Below, piece after piece: positions 1 to 9,134 of a DNA stretch of 64,000 nucleotides. Under the pieces are notes generated by a model. It saw only the letters and a program-made list of their open reading frames with translations. It was not told where the DNA came from and searched no databases. This stretch comes from Xenorhabdus eapokensis (GTDB lineage: Bacteria > Pseudomonadota > Gammaproteobacteria > Enterobacterales > Enterobacteriaceae): contig NZ_MKGQ01000016.1 in NCBI RefSeq assembly GCF_001908105.1, forward strand, positions 13,650 through 77,649, read 5' to 3'. Both the position numbers and the translations under genes were made by a program. Position 1 is the first letter of the stretch. The number at the start of each line of letters is the position of its first letter.

Positions 1-828
1 TTTATTCTTTCATCACACGACAACCGTATAACTATCGCATGATATACTACGAATCCTCATTTTAGTAAGTGAATGGCGTATTTCTATCATAGAACATAAT
101 AAAAAGCAACAATTTATATTTGGTTCATCAAAATATTTGATTCCGGCTCTAAACCAAATTCCATGGTACGCCCATAAACATATCCATTTGTAATATTGGA
201 ATCATTGATGGTTGGTATTAAAAAGCTGGTACACATTGAAACTTCCCATTGATTTAAGGTATGTATGGTAATTATCGTTTGCTGTTATATTTTTTAATTG
301 AACTTTTTTACTTAGATAGGTTTAATTTTAAAATAAAATATTTTTGACAAGCCATATATTGGCAATAAAAATAACAACACCTGCCTATATTGAATTTATT
401 TTTAAATGACTCTCAGTTTTTGAAAAATTTCATTATTTAATCTATAAGTTAAATATTTTCACATTAATTTTTATTGCATTACTTTTTGTCTTAAGCTTTG
501 GGGTTAATATTGAAAAACATTATCACAACGCCTTGGAGTCCCCTCACCAAAATAGCCATGATGAACCCAACAGGATCCTATAAAAAATGAACAAAATTAA
601 CAATATAAACAAAAAGTTATGTTGGAACTCTGTTTTTTTTACAGAAAAATAGGGATTTTCCTTAAGGCCTTATAATAGTTTAATTATCGTTTAGCTTAAT
701 TACATTATAGTTTATTCATATTAAGAAAGTGTCAAAACATGTATAACCTTACAGTTTTGTTTTATATCAATATGTAAAATGGCACCAGATTAATATTATA
801 TTGTATAAATTTATTTCAGGAGGAACAC
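1..828. other. AT-rich intergenic region without a recognisable gene
   Basis: No convincing open frame or RNA gene is seen here on either strand. The sequence is very AT-rich with many stop codons in all frames. Its right end must hold the promoter of the small gene that starts at 829, but no clear -35/-10 pair stands out. The left edge may be the far upstream region of a gene outside the window. Confidence 0.5.
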
Positions 829-1080
829 ATGAAACTCCATCAATTTATTTTCACTACCATTTTACTGATCACAGCAGGAATGTCACAAGCAGGTACAGTG
901 CAAAAGCAAGTCACATTTGACCCCAGTTGGTGTAAATATTACTGCATGGGGGAGGCAGATAAAGAATGTGGCGCGAACATGAAATGTTTTCGTTATATAT
1001 ATAAATCATGTATGGATAATTCTGCTGCTGTAGGAAGATGTGCTCGTTGGAAAACACCGGTTACAGCGGCGAGTATTTAA
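829..1080 (+). CDS. Small secreted cysteine-rich protein, unknown function
   Basis: This 83-residue protein begins at an ATG preceded by a strong AGGAGG-type ribosome binding site at about 819-824. The first 21 or so residues form a typical Sec signal peptide: a Lys, a hydrophobic core, and SQA as the likely cleavage site before G. The mature part of about 62 residues has six cysteines, which suggests disulfide bonding in the periplasm or outside the cell. A terminator follows within 10 bp, so it is a single-gene unit. I do not recognise the family. It could be an inhibitor, a toxin-like peptide or a periplasmic factor; the sequence alone does not decide. The signal peptide, ribosome binding site and terminator together make it a believable real gene. 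Confidence 0.7.
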   Translation: MKLHQFIFTTILLITAGMSQAGTVQKQVTFDPSWCKYYCMGEADKECGANMKCFRYIYKSCMDNSAAVGRCARWKTPVTAASI

Positions 1081-1084
1081 ACTG

Positions 1085-1119
1085 AACATCAACCGGACAT
1101 TAGTCCGGTTGATGTTTTA
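1085..1119 (+). terminator. Rho-independent terminator of the small secreted protein gene
   Basis: A perfect 12-bp inverted repeat (1087-1098 with 1103-1114, loop ATTA) is extended by two A-T pairs and followed by TTTTA. It begins only a few bases after the stop codon at 1080. It lies between the small gene and the convergent zwf and may act for both. Confidence 0.85.
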
Positions 1120-1157
1120 TTAATGAGTCGCTTAATGTGAGCTAAAGAACACGCAGA

Positions 1158-2633
1158 TTATTCAAACTCATTCCATGAACGACCATCGCGGGTAATCATA
1201 GCAATAGAAGCTACTGGTCCCCACGTGCCTGCCTGATAAGGTTTCGGGGGTTCATTATCCGCCGCCCATGCCTCCATAATGGAATCTACCCATTTCCAGG
1301 CTTCTTCCACCTCATCACGACGGACAAACAATGCCTGAATGCCGCGCATCGCCTCCAATAATAACCGTTCATAGGCATCAGCAAGATGCGTCTGGTTAAA
1401 TGTTTCCGAGAAACTCAGATCCAGTTTGGTCGTTTGCAAACGGTGTTTATGTTCCAGTCCCGGCGCTTTATTCAGCACTTCAATATCAATACCTTCATCT
1501 GGTTGCAAACGGATTGTCAATTTGTTTTGCGGCAATTGCTGGTAGGATTCAGCAAACAGATTCAGAGAAGGCTCTTTGAAATAGACGACAACTTCAGAGC
1601 ATTTGGCTGGCAACCGCTTTCCGGTTCTCAGGTAGAAAGGCACACCAGACCAACGCCAGTCATCAATATCGACACGAATCGATACAAAAGTTTCCGTTTT
1701 ACTGGCTTTGTTCGCCCCCTCTTCTTCCAGATAACCAGGCACTTTCTTACCATGCACAAAACCTGCGGTATATTGTCCGCGAACCGTTTTTTCCCTGACG
1801 TTGGTCTGATCAATCCGACGCAATGAACGTAGCACCTTCACTTTTTCATCGCGAATGCGATCTGCTGTCAGGTCAGCCGGTGGAGACATGGCAATCATCG
1901 TCAGGATTTGCAAAAGATGATTCTGGATCATGTCGCGCATTTGCCCTGCCTGATCGAAATAACCCCAACGCCCTTCGATACCCACTTCCTCAGCAACGGT
2001 AATTTGCACATGATCAATCGTGCGATGATCCCAATTATTGACGAAAAGTGAGTTGGCAAAACGCAGCGCTAACAAATTTAATACCGTTTCTTTCCCCAAA
2101 TAATGGTCAATACGGTATATTTGTTTCTCATTGAAATATTTTGCAACTTCATCATTAATTGCTCTGGAAGAAGCAAGATCTGTTCCCAATGGTTTTTCCA
2201 TCACAACACGGTTGGGTTCCGTATTCAGCCCCGCGGCACCTAATCCATGGCATACTGATCCAAATGTACTTGGTGGCATGGCAAAATAGTGAATAGCCGG
2301 TAAGCCATCTTTATCCAGGATTTTTGCCAATTCAGTAAAATGCCCTGTTTCATTTACGTCCAAATTACAAAATTCCAGACGCGAACTGAGTTTCTTCCAC
2401 AATTCTGCGTCTAATTTTTCGGACATAAATGTAACCAGTGCTTCTTCAACAACTTTGATATAGGCTTTTTTATCCCAGTCAGCTCGACCAACGCCGATAA
2501 TTCGGGTATCAGGATGGATATAACCCGCTTTTTCTAACTGATAAAGGGAAGGCATTAATTTCCGGCGTGCTAAGTCTCCTTTCGCCCCAAAAATTACCAA
2601 ATTACAAGCCTGAGCTGTAGACGTCACCGCCAT
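1158..2633 (-). CDS. zwf: Glucose-6-phosphate 1-dehydrogenase
   Basis: It oxidises glucose 6-phosphate to 6-phosphogluconolactone with NADP+, the entry step of the oxidative pentose phosphate and Entner-Doudoroff routes, in the cytosol. The product from MAVTSTAQ is 491 aa, the same as E. coli Zwf. The Rossmann motif GAKGDLA lies at residues 16-22 and the substrate-binding RIDHYLGKE motif near residue 180. An upstream in-frame TTG at 2648 overlaps the GAGGAG ribosome binding site, so the ATG at 2633, 7 bp after that site, is the start. A HexR-type palindrome lies 27 bp upstream, and hexR itself is divergent. Regulation by HexR (sugar-acid sensing) is therefore expected. Nothing is odd in the sequence. 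Confidence 0.97.
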   Translation of the reverse strand: MAVTSTAQACNLVIFGAKGDLARRKLMPSLYQLEKAGYIHPDTRIIGVGRADWDKKAYIKVVEEALVTFMSEKLDAELWKKLSSRLEFCNLDVNETGHFTELAKILDKDGLPAIHYFAMPPSTFGSVCHGLGAAGLNTEPNRVVMEKPLGTDLASSRAINDEVAKYFNEKQIYRIDHYLGKETVLNLLALRFANSLFVNNWDHRTIDHVQITVAEEVGIEGRWGYFDQAGQMRDMIQNHLLQILTMIAMSPPADLTADRIRDEKVKVLRSLRRIDQTNVREKTVRGQYTAGFVHGKKVPGYLEEEGANKASKTETFVSIRVDIDDWRWSGVPFYLRTGKRLPAKCSEVVVYFKEPSLNLFAESYQQLPQNKLTIRLQPDEGIDIEVLNKAPGLEHKHRLQTTKLDLSFSETFNQTHLADAYERLLLEAMRGIQALFVRRDEVEEAWKWVDSIMEAWAADNEPPKPYQAGTWGPVASIAMITRDGRSWNEFE

Positions 2634-2659
2634 GTTGCATCTCCTCAATTGCGGGATAT

Positions 2660-2674
2660 TGTAATTTTTTTACA
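2660..2674. promoter_or_regulatory. HexR operator upstream of zwf
   Basis: TGTAATTTTTTTACA is a near-perfect match to the known gammaproteobacterial HexR palindrome (TGTAAT...ATTACA type). It sits 27 bp before the zwf start codon, where it would overlap the promoter. The divergent hexR gene encodes the cognate regulator. The match is seen directly; the function is inferred from the known regulon. Confidence 0.75.
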
Positions 2675-2843
2675 TAATCTGTGGGTAATGTACTCTTTTG
2701 GTTATATGCAGTAAACACTGATTATTCATTATTGTACCCACTTACAATATGGTCAGAATTTATACCAAACAACAACTAGCAACTGAAAATTTACAACGAT
2801 TAAGAAGTAATCTTACTAAGTTGAAAGTTAGACACTTGTCATA

Positions 2844-2919
2844 TTTTCATGAAAAACCCAATTTATCCGGTTATTACCACTGCCAGCTTTCAATAACAAG
2901 TAGTATATTTTCATGAAAA
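2844..2919. promoter_or_regulatory. Twin TTTTCATGAAAA palindromes upstream of hexR
   Basis: Two copies of the 12-bp palindrome TTTTCATGAAAA lie at 2844-2855 and 2908-2919, each preceded by a similar TAT context, 64 bp apart. The second extends to a perfect 14-mer. Paired palindromes in the control region of hexR look like operator sites of a dimeric regulator. They do not match the HexR box, and I cannot name the regulator. Confidence 0.4.
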
Positions 2920-2975
2920 TGACATAGATTTCTCCTGTTAATGAAATCGTTAAAACCGAGGTTGAACTTCGTCTT

Positions 2976-3824
2976 ATGAATACACTGGAACGGCTCCAAA
3001 ATAGTCTTGATGTTTTGAGTAAGTCAGAGAAAAAGGTTGCACAGGTCATCCTTGCTTCGCCACAGACTGCCATCCATTCAAGCATTGCCACTCTGGCTAA
3101 AATGGCGAATGTAAGTGAACCGACAGTTAATCGTTTTTGTCGTCGCCTCGACACCAAAGGATTTCCCGACTTTAAATTGCATCTGGCACAAAGCCTCGCC
3201 AATGGTACGCCTTATGTGAACCGCAATGTGGAAGAAAGTGACAGCGTCACTTCTTATACAAACAAAATTTTCGAATCGGTAATGGCAAATCTGGAAACGG
3301 TCAAAAGTAACCTGGATATTACAGCAATTAACCGAGCTGTCGATCTTCTGACACAAGCCAGAAAGCTCTCTTTTTTCGGTTTAGGAGCATCCGCCGCTGT
3401 GGCCCATGATGCCATGAACAAATTTTTTCGCTTCAATATTCCAGTGACCTATTTTGACGATATTGTGATGCAACGAATGAGCTGCATAAACAGTACCGAA
3501 GGAGATGTTGTCGTATTAATTTCCCATACAGGAAGAACAAAAAGCCTTGTAGAAATTGCTAAACTGGCCCGCGAGAACGATGCAACGGTGATCGCCATTA
3601 CCTCAACCGGCTCTCCATTGGCATACGAAGCTACCCTTCCCATCCTGTTGGATGTACCCGAAGATACTGATATTTATATGCCGATGGTTTCAAGAATTGC
3701 TCAATTAACCATCATTGATGTGTTGGCCACTGGTTTCACACTACGCCGAGGCTCAAAATTCAGGGATAATTTAAAAAGGGTCAAAGAAGCTTTGCGCAAT
3801 TCACGGTTTGATAAGCATGAATAA
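2976..3824 (+). CDS. hexR: HexR, RpiR-family transcriptional regulator of sugar catabolism
   Basis: DNA-binding regulator that in enterobacteria controls zwf, edd-eda and other central carbon genes and responds to 2-keto-3-deoxy-6-phosphogluconate. The 282-aa product has the N-terminal helix-turn-helix of the RpiR family (residues about 1-80, with the motif NVSEPTVNRFCRRLD) and a C-terminal SIS sugar-phosphate domain (about 120-255, with FFGLGASAAVAHDA and LISHTGRTK). E. coli HexR is 289 aa; the C-terminus is slightly shorter here. It is divergent from zwf and upstream of pykA, the conserved enterobacterial order. The ribosome binding site is weak, but the N-terminus aligns with the family. 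Confidence 0.95.
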   Translation: MNTLERLQNSLDVLSKSEKKVAQVILASPQTAIHSSIATLAKMANVSEPTVNRFCRRLDTKGFPDFKLHLAQSLANGTPYVNRNVEESDSVTSYTNKIFESVMANLETVKSNLDITAINRAVDLLTQARKLSFFGLGASAAVAHDAMNKFFRFNIPVTYFDDIVMQRMSCINSTEGDVVVLISHTGRTKSLVEIAKLARENDATVIAITSTGSPLAYEATLPILLDVPEDTDIYMPMVSRIAQLTIIDVLATGFTLRRGSKFRDNLKRVKEALRNSRFDKHE

Positions 3825-3968
3825 ACCAGAAAATAGACTGTGTTTTTGTTCACTATTTATCAACTCTCCAGACTGATAGCATATGTAGACTGTTCCCCAT
3901 CTGCATATTCGCAGTGCGGAGTTAATAATCAATAAATTAAATGGTTATCCTACGGTAATCGAAAACTC

Positions 3969-4031
3969 ATATACCCAATGGATTTCAAGTTACCGCCCAA
4001 CGGTACGGCAATTTGAAAAACAAAAGGGATA
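3969..4031. repeat. Imperfect palindromic repeat element upstream of pykA
   Basis: The left arm TATACCCAATGGATTTCAAG and a diverged right arm ending in AAAAGGGATA form an imperfect inverted repeat around a short TACCG/CGGTA core. From memory, this arm resembles a dispersed palindromic element common in Photorhabdus and Xenorhabdus genomes; here it looks shortened and degraded. It lies 25 bp before the pykA start and would form part of its leader. Confidence 0.45.
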
Positions 4032-4055
4032 CTTCATAGGTCAACGGAGTAATAC

Positions 4056-5498
4056 ATGTCCAGACGGCTCAGAAGAACAAAAATCGTCACTACACTTGGC
4101 CCAGCCACAGATCGCGACGACAATCTAGAAAAAGTTATCCAAGCGGGAGCCAATGTTGTCCGCCTTAATTTCTCTCATGGCACTGCGGAAGATCATATCC
4201 AACGTGCTAATAAAGTGCGTGAAATTGCTGCCCGTTTAGGGTGTCATATTGCCATCCTCGGTGATCTTCAAGGACCCAAAATACGCATATCCACCTTTAA
4301 AGAAGGAAAAATCTTCCTGAATGTTGGGGATAAATTCCTGCTGGATGCCAATCTGGGTAAGGGAGAAGGAGATAAAGAAAAAGTCGGTATTGACTATAAG
4401 GGCTTGCCGTCTGATGTAACGGCTGGCGATATCCTGCTATTGGATGATGGGCGCGTTCAATTGAAAGTCCTGGATGTTCAGGGGATGAAAGTCTTTACGG
4501 AAGTCACCGTAGGAGGCCCGCTTTCCAACAATAAAGGCATCAATAAATTGGGCGGTGGATTGTCAGCCGAAGCACTAACAGCAAAAGATAAGGAAGATAT
4601 CATCACAGCAGCCAAAATTGGTGTTGATTATCTTGCGGTTTCTTTCCCTCGTTCAGGTGAAGATTTAAATTATGCGCGCCGTCTCGCACGAGATGCAGGC
4701 TGTGAAACCCAAATTGTCGCCAAAGTTGAGCGAGCAGAAGCTGTCAGCAGTGACGAGATTATCGATGAAATCATTCTGGCATCAGATGTTGTCATGGTCG
4801 CTCGTGGTGATCTCGGTGTTGAAATTGGTGATCCTGAACTGGTTGGTGTACAGAAGAAACTGATCCGCCGTGCTCGCCAACTGAATCGTGTCGTGATTAC
4901 TGCCACGCAAATGATGGAATCCATGATCACCAATCCAATGCCGACACGGGCTGAAGTCATGGATGTTGCCAATGCGGTACTTGATGGTACTGATGCGGTT
5001 ATGCTCTCTGCCGAAACAGCGGCAGGTCAATACCCTGCGCAAACCGTTGCCGCTATGGCGCAAGTCTGTCTTGGCGCGGAGAAAATGCCAAGTGTCAATG
5101 TGTCCAAACATCGCCTGGATATTACATTTGATAGTATTGAAGAAGCGATTTCAATGTCTACCATGTATGCAGCCAACCATTTGAAAGGGGTCAAAGCAAT
5201 TATTGCCATGACTGAATCTGGCCGCACAGCTCGCATGATGTCCCGCATTAGTTCTGGCTTGCCTATCTTCTCAATGTCTCGCCATGAATCAACCTTAAAC
5301 CGCACCGCCCTTTATCGTGGTGTGACGCCAGTTTATTGTAGCTCACATACTGATGGGATCGCTGCGGCAAATGAAGCCGTGAATCGCCTGCGCGATAAAG
5401 GCTATCTCATCTCTGGAGATTTGGTACTTGTGACCCAAGGTGATCAGATGGGAACTATTGGCAGTACCAATACCTGTCGCGTACTTGAAGTAGAATAA
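4056..5498 (+). CDS. pykA: Pyruvate kinase II
   Basis: It transfers phosphate from phosphoenolpyruvate to ADP at the last step of glycolysis. The product is 480 aa, the exact E. coli PykA length, with very high similarity along its whole length. Landmarks are the N-terminal [14 protein letters not shown], the K+/Mg2+ and PEP site region ([20 protein letters not shown]) and the signature [20 protein letters not shown]. It follows hexR on the same strand after 231 bp that contain a palindromic repeat, so it probably has its own promoter. A GGAG ribosome binding site precedes the ATG. Confidence 0.97.
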   Translation: MSRRLRRTKIVTTLGPATDRDDNLEKVIQAGANVVRLNFSHGTAEDHIQRANKVREIAARLGCHIAILGDLQGPKIRISTFKEGKIFLNVGDKFLLDANLGKGEGDKEKVGIDYKGLPSDVTAGDILLLDDGRVQLKVLDVQGMKVFTEVTVGGPLSNNKGINKLGGGLSAEALTAKDKEDIITAAKIGVDYLAVSFPRSGEDLNYARRLARDAGCETQIVAKVERAEAVSSDEIIDEIILASDVVMVARGDLGVEIGDPELVGVQKKLIRRARQLNRVVITATQMMESMITNPMPTRAEVMDVANAVLDGTDAVMLSAETAAGQYPAQTVAAMAQVCLGAEKMPSVNVSKHRLDITFDSIEEAISMSTMYAANHLKGVKAIIAMTESGRTARMMSRISSGLPIFSMSRHESTLNRTALYRGVTPVYCSSHTDGIAAANEAVNRLRDKGYLISGDLVLVTQGDQMGTIGSTNTCRVLEVE

Positions 5499-5513
5499 TC
5501 TCAATTTAAATTT

Positions 5514-5535
5514 AGGGCTGCACTATCACAGCCCT
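5514..5535 (+). terminator. Weak hairpin after pykA
   Basis: A 7-bp stem AGGGCTG/CAGCCCT with an 8-base loop lies 16 bp after the pykA stop. The T-tract after it is poor, so it is a weak or bidirectional terminator candidate. Confidence 0.45.
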
Positions 5536-5642
5536 ATTCTCACCATAATAACGACTTCTCATCATCCCTCTAAAACGGGCACAATTAAAGAGCAATTATT
5601 GTTCAGGCGGATATAAGTTAATTTATGCGGTAAAATCAATGG

Positions 5643-6611
5643 TCACAAGTCTTCCCTTTTATAAGGCTCAATATCCCCTTCTTTCCGCGTCTTAAGCAAT
5701 TTTAAGATCCAAGTGTATTGTTCAGGATTCGGCTTCACCAACTCTTCTAATTCCTCATTCATCCGGCGAGCAATATAGGCATCATCCTGTCCTGCAATAT
5801 CATTCATAGGTGGACGGATATAAATATCCAACTGATGGGTTTGACAATTATAAACCGGAAATAATGGAACAATGGCCGCACGGCAAACTTTCATCAAGCG
5901 CCCAAGAGCAGGCAGTGTAGCCTTATAAGTGGCAAAAAAATCGACAAATTCGCTGTGCTCTTCACCATGATCCTGATCAGGCAAATAATATCCCCAAAAA
6001 CCTTCGCGCACTGTAGAGATAAAGGGTTTAATTCCCGCATCACGGGAATGCAAGCGACCACCAAAGTGGCAGCGCGCCTTGTTCCATAAATAATCAGCCA
6101 CAGGATTACTTTGATGATGAAACATCGCTGCCATTTTTTGACCACGTGCAGCCAATAACATCGCGGGGATATCAACAGACCAACCGTGTGGAACCATAAA
6201 AATCACGTTCTTACCTTGTGCCTCCAAGGCTTGAATGATGTCTTCGCCATGCCATTGGGTACGTTGAAGTGTCGATTTTGCTCCCCTGAGACAAAGTTCC
6301 GCCAGCATAACAAATGATTGGGGGGCGGTAGAAAACATGTGATCAATCAACTCTTCATGCTGTTGTTCTGTTAACTCAGGAAAGCAGTAAATTAAATTGA
6401 CTTTCGCCCTGCGGCGAGCACTTTTCGCTTTCCTGCCCGCCAAAGCGCCTATCTTGGCCAGGAATGGATCACGCCATCTCACTGGGACATAAGACAATCC
6501 TGCTAATATTCCGACGCCAGCCCAAAGCCCCCAATAACGGGGATGTAGATAAGCTCGATGAAATCGAGGAACATATCCCAATTTACTATCTGTATCTTTT
6601 TCTTTATTCAT
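5643..6611 (-). CDS. lpxM: Lipid A myristoyltransferase LpxM (MsbB)
   Basis: Late acyltransferase that adds the secondary myristoyl chain to Kdo2-lipid A, at the inner membrane. The product is 322 aa (E. coli 323). The HX4D catalytic motif of the LpxL/LpxM family is seen as H142-D147 in VPHGWSVD. A hydrophobic segment at about 28-45 fits membrane association. It is convergent with pykA and lies downstream of mepM after a terminator, so it is separately transcribed. Assignment to LpxM rather than LpxL or LpxP rests on overall sequence similarity and the pykA-lpxM-mepM-znuA order shared with E. coli. Confidence 0.95.
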   Translation of the reverse strand: MNKEKDTDSKLGYVPRFHRAYLHPRYWGLWAGVGILAGLSYVPVRWRDPFLAKIGALAGRKAKSARRRAKVNLIYCFPELTEQQHEELIDHMFSTAPQSFVMLAELCLRGAKSTLQRTQWHGEDIIQALEAQGKNVIFMVPHGWSVDIPAMLLAARGQKMAAMFHHQSNPVADYLWNKARCHFGGRLHSRDAGIKPFISTVREGFWGYYLPDQDHGEEHSEFVDFFATYKATLPALGRLMKVCRAAIVPLFPVYNCQTHQLDIYIRPPMNDIAGQDDAYIARRMNEELEELVKPNPEQYTWILKLLKTRKEGDIEPYKREDL

Positions 6612-6670
6612 GAGCTAACTCTGATGATCCCAACATTTGCTCTCAAGGCACAAGTTTACAACAAAAAATA

Positions 6671-6708
6671 AGATAAAAGCGGACGATAGTAATCATCCGC
6701 TTTTATCT
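6671..6708 (-). terminator. Terminator after mepM
   Basis: A perfect 13-bp inverted repeat (6671-6683 with 6696-6708) is followed on the minus strand by a T-rich run (TTATTTTTTG). It ends the znuA-mepM transcript 27 bp after the mepM stop. Confidence 0.85.
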
Positions 6709-6734
6709 CTGTCAATAATCAGAAGTTGATGCAC

Positions 6735-8057
6735 CTAATCCAGCAACAATTGAGGTCTAACCTCCTGAACCATTGCTACATATTCTGCGCGTTCTTTACC
6801 ATTCAGCCCACCAGAACGCGGTAATTTTGCAGTGAGTGGGTTAACCGGCCGCTGGTTATCCCAGAATTCAAAATGCAAGTGTGGACCAGTTGAGCGCCCT
6901 GTATCCCCAGATAGCGCAATACGCTCACCCCGCTTCACTTTCTGTCCTGGTTTTACCAATATTTTCCTCAAGTGCATGTATCGAGTTGTATATTGACGTC
7001 CATGGCGAATGGCGATGAAATTACCAGCCGCACCATCAAATTTGGCAACAACAACTTCACCATCACCTACTGCCAGAACGGGAGTTCCTACTGGCATAGC
7101 AAAATCAACCCCTTTATGCGCTGTAATTCTGCCAGTTACCGGATTTAAGCGATGTGGATTGAAAGAGGAAGACACTCTGAATTGTTTAGTTGTAGGGAAA
7201 CGCAAGAAGCCTCGTTCCAGACCAGAAGCATTACTGTCATAAAAACGCCCATCATCAGCCCGGAAAGCATAATAATCATTACCACCGCTTTGTAAACGAA
7301 CACCCAATAACTGGCTCTGTTCACTTTTTCCATCAAGCATTTCACGGGATATCAGCACAGAAAAACGATCACCTTTACGTAACTTGCGGAAATCTATCTG
7401 CCATTGCAGCGCTTTTGTCACTTCTCTGGCTTCACTGCTTGTTAGTCCGGCAATCAGGGCACTACTATTAAAACTGCCATCGACTGTACCTGTGATGACA
7501 CTGTTTTTCCACTCTCCTTTCTGAAACTCTTGCTCTTCGTTAAATGTATCCCCTTCGCGAGTATAAACGCGAGTTTCACGACGTGATATATCCCATGTCA
7601 GCGTTTTTAAATTCCCATTATCATCAGTAGTCCACGATAATGACTGGCCAATCCCTAAATTACGCAATGCCTTATATTGATTTGACAATAAAGCAACCTC
7701 AGAGGAATCAATTCCGAACTGAGTTAAAATCGAACTCAGGGTATCACCACTAGAGACAATATATTGGTGCGGAACATTTGCCGCTGTATCAACAGAACTG
7801 CCATCATCATCCTCAATACCTTCATTGGGGAGTTGTTCATTAGCCTCCCCAGCAACATCATCCGTTGCATCAGAAATGCTATCGGAAGTGTTGAGAATAA
7901 TGCTACCTGCTCGTTCTTCTCCTTCTTGTTCATGGTAAACAACAGGCCGCCATATCGCGATAGCCAAAGTGACTAACGTTAAAGATCCCAACATGATCTT
8001 GTGTGGTTTGGGTAGGTTGTTGTATACCAAAACGATAGTTTTAGCTATTTGCTGCAC
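6735..8057 (-). CDS. mepM: Murein DD-endopeptidase MepM
   Basis: Cleaves D-Ala-mDAP cross-links to let the cell wall grow. The product is 440 aa, the E. coli length. It has a membrane anchor at residues 21-40, a LysM domain at about 96-140 and an M23 metallopeptidase domain at about 300-410. Zinc ligands are visible as HKGVD (H314, D318) and HLHFE (H393, H395). The start is GTG, preceded by AGGA at suitable spacing. It begins 20 bp after znuA on the same strand and so is probably in the same zinc-regulated transcript. That makes sense for a zinc hydrolase. Confidence 0.95.
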   Translation of the reverse strand: MQQIAKTIVLVYNNLPKPHKIMLGSLTLVTLAIAIWRPVVYHEQEGEERAGSIILNTSDSISDATDDVAGEANEQLPNEGIEDDDGSSVDTAANVPHQYIVSSGDTLSSILTQFGIDSSEVALLSNQYKALRNLGIGQSLSWTTDDNGNLKTLTWDISRRETRVYTREGDTFNEEQEFQKGEWKNSVITGTVDGSFNSSALIAGLTSSEAREVTKALQWQIDFRKLRKGDRFSVLISREMLDGKSEQSQLLGVRLQSGGNDYYAFRADDGRFYDSNASGLERGFLRFPTTKQFRVSSSFNPHRLNPVTGRITAHKGVDFAMPVGTPVLAVGDGEVVVAKFDGAAGNFIAIRHGRQYTTRYMHLRKILVKPGQKVKRGERIALSGDTGRSTGPHLHFEFWDNQRPVNPLTAKLPRSGGLNGKERAEYVAMVQEVRPQLLLD

Positions 8058-8077
8058 TAATAAAATTCCTTATTGTA

Positions 8078-9049
8078 TTAATTCAGGCAGCTCGCATATT
8101 GTTTTGATAACTGAGTTATAAATTTCATGTAGCTATCTTTATCCAATACGATGCCACTCCCTAAAGGGTCAAGTATTCCAATACGTACATCAGTACCTTT
8201 TGCTACGGCGTGAATAACGGCTGGCCTGAATTGAGGTTCAGCAAAAATACACTTTGCTTTTTGCTCAACCAATTGTGTTCGTATTTTGTGTAATCTCTGC
8301 GCGCCAGGTTGTATTTCAGGATTAACGGTGAAAACACCTAGCGGAGCCAATTGGTAATGTTTTTCAAAATAGCCATATGCATCATGAAAAACAAAATAAC
8401 CCTGCTTTTGCATGGGCTTTAAAACATGAGTAATATTCTTATCAGTTTGTGCAAGCTGTCCATTGAATTTACGTAGGTTTACTTCTAATTGCTGTTTTTG
8501 TTGAGGATATTGTTCAATAAGGTGTTCATATATTGCCTGAGCGGCTTTTTCTGCAATCTTTGGAGAAAGCCAAATATGCATATTATATTCACCGTGATGA
8601 TGATGTTCGTGCTCTTCCTCATGCTGAGATGATTCAGCACCAGCACCGTTACCCACTTCACTATCCTTTAATTCTTCACTATTTTTTAATAATAATGGCT
8701 TAATGGTAGGTAATTCAGCCAGTGACAGTTGTTTATTCTGTTCAATTTTAGCTATCGGTTTCGCCAAAAAGGTTTCCATATCTGGGCCAATCCATACAAC
8801 CAAATCGGCTTGCTTAATTTTCCGTACATCCAGAGGACGTAGCGCATAATCATGTGGAGAAGCGCCATCGGGCAGAAGTACTTGAGTATTTGTGACACCA
8901 TCAGCAATGGCAGCAGCAATAAAACCCAATGGACGAATGGAGGTAACAACATCTGCCTGCGCAAAGCAATTCACTCCTGCCATTAACACAGTTGTTAATG
9001 CGATTTTATGAAAAAATTTATGCGCGTATTTCTGTGAGTTGTGTAACAT
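8078..9049 (-). CDS. znuA: Periplasmic zinc-binding protein ZnuA
   Basis: High-affinity zinc receptor that delivers Zn2+ to ZnuBC. The product is 323 aa with an N-terminal signal peptide of about 32 residues. Likely zinc ligands are H66 (SPHDY), H158 (NMHIW) and H222 (FHDAYG). A histidine/acidic loop at residues 143-152 is typical of zinc rather than manganese binding proteins. It is divergent from znuCB across a 17-bp Zur palindrome and is co-oriented with mepM. Confidence 0.95.
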   Translation of the reverse strand: MLHNSQKYAHKFFHKIALTTVLMAGVNCFAQADVVTSIRPLGFIAAAIADGVTNTQVLLPDGASPHDYALRPLDVRKIKQADLVVWIGPDMETFLAKPIAKIEQNKQLSLAELPTIKPLLLKNSEELKDSEVGNGAGAESSQHEEEHEHHHHGEYNMHIWLSPKIAEKAAQAIYEHLIEQYPQQKQQLEVNLRKFNGQLAQTDKNITHVLKPMQKQGYFVFHDAYGYFEKHYQLAPLGVFTVNPEIQPGAQRLHKIRTQLVEQKAKCIFAEPQFRPAVIHAVAKGTDVRIGILDPLGSGIVLDKDSYMKFITQLSKQYASCLN

Positions 9050-9080
9050 AATATGAATATTCCATGCAGAAAATCGAATA

Positions 9081-9097
9081 ATGTTATATTATAACAT
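9081..9097. promoter_or_regulatory. Zur box between znuA and znuCB
   Basis: ATGTTATATTATAACAT is a perfect 17-bp palindrome matching the known enterobacterial Zur operator. It lies in the 85-bp divergent znuA/znuC control region and would repress both transcripts when zinc is plentiful. Confidence 0.9.
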
Positions 9098-9134
9098 TTC
9101 AATGATTCTGCAATACACTTTTAACTTGCCCACT

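Noticed and set aside
1386..1826. 146-codon plus-strand frame inside zwf
   Set aside because: Antisense to zwf, whose protein is full length and conserved; no translation signals.
9081..9134. Longer znuC beginning at the ATG at 9081 or 9102
   Set aside because: The ATG at 9081 is part of the Zur palindrome, and the added residues do not match the ZnuC N-terminus.
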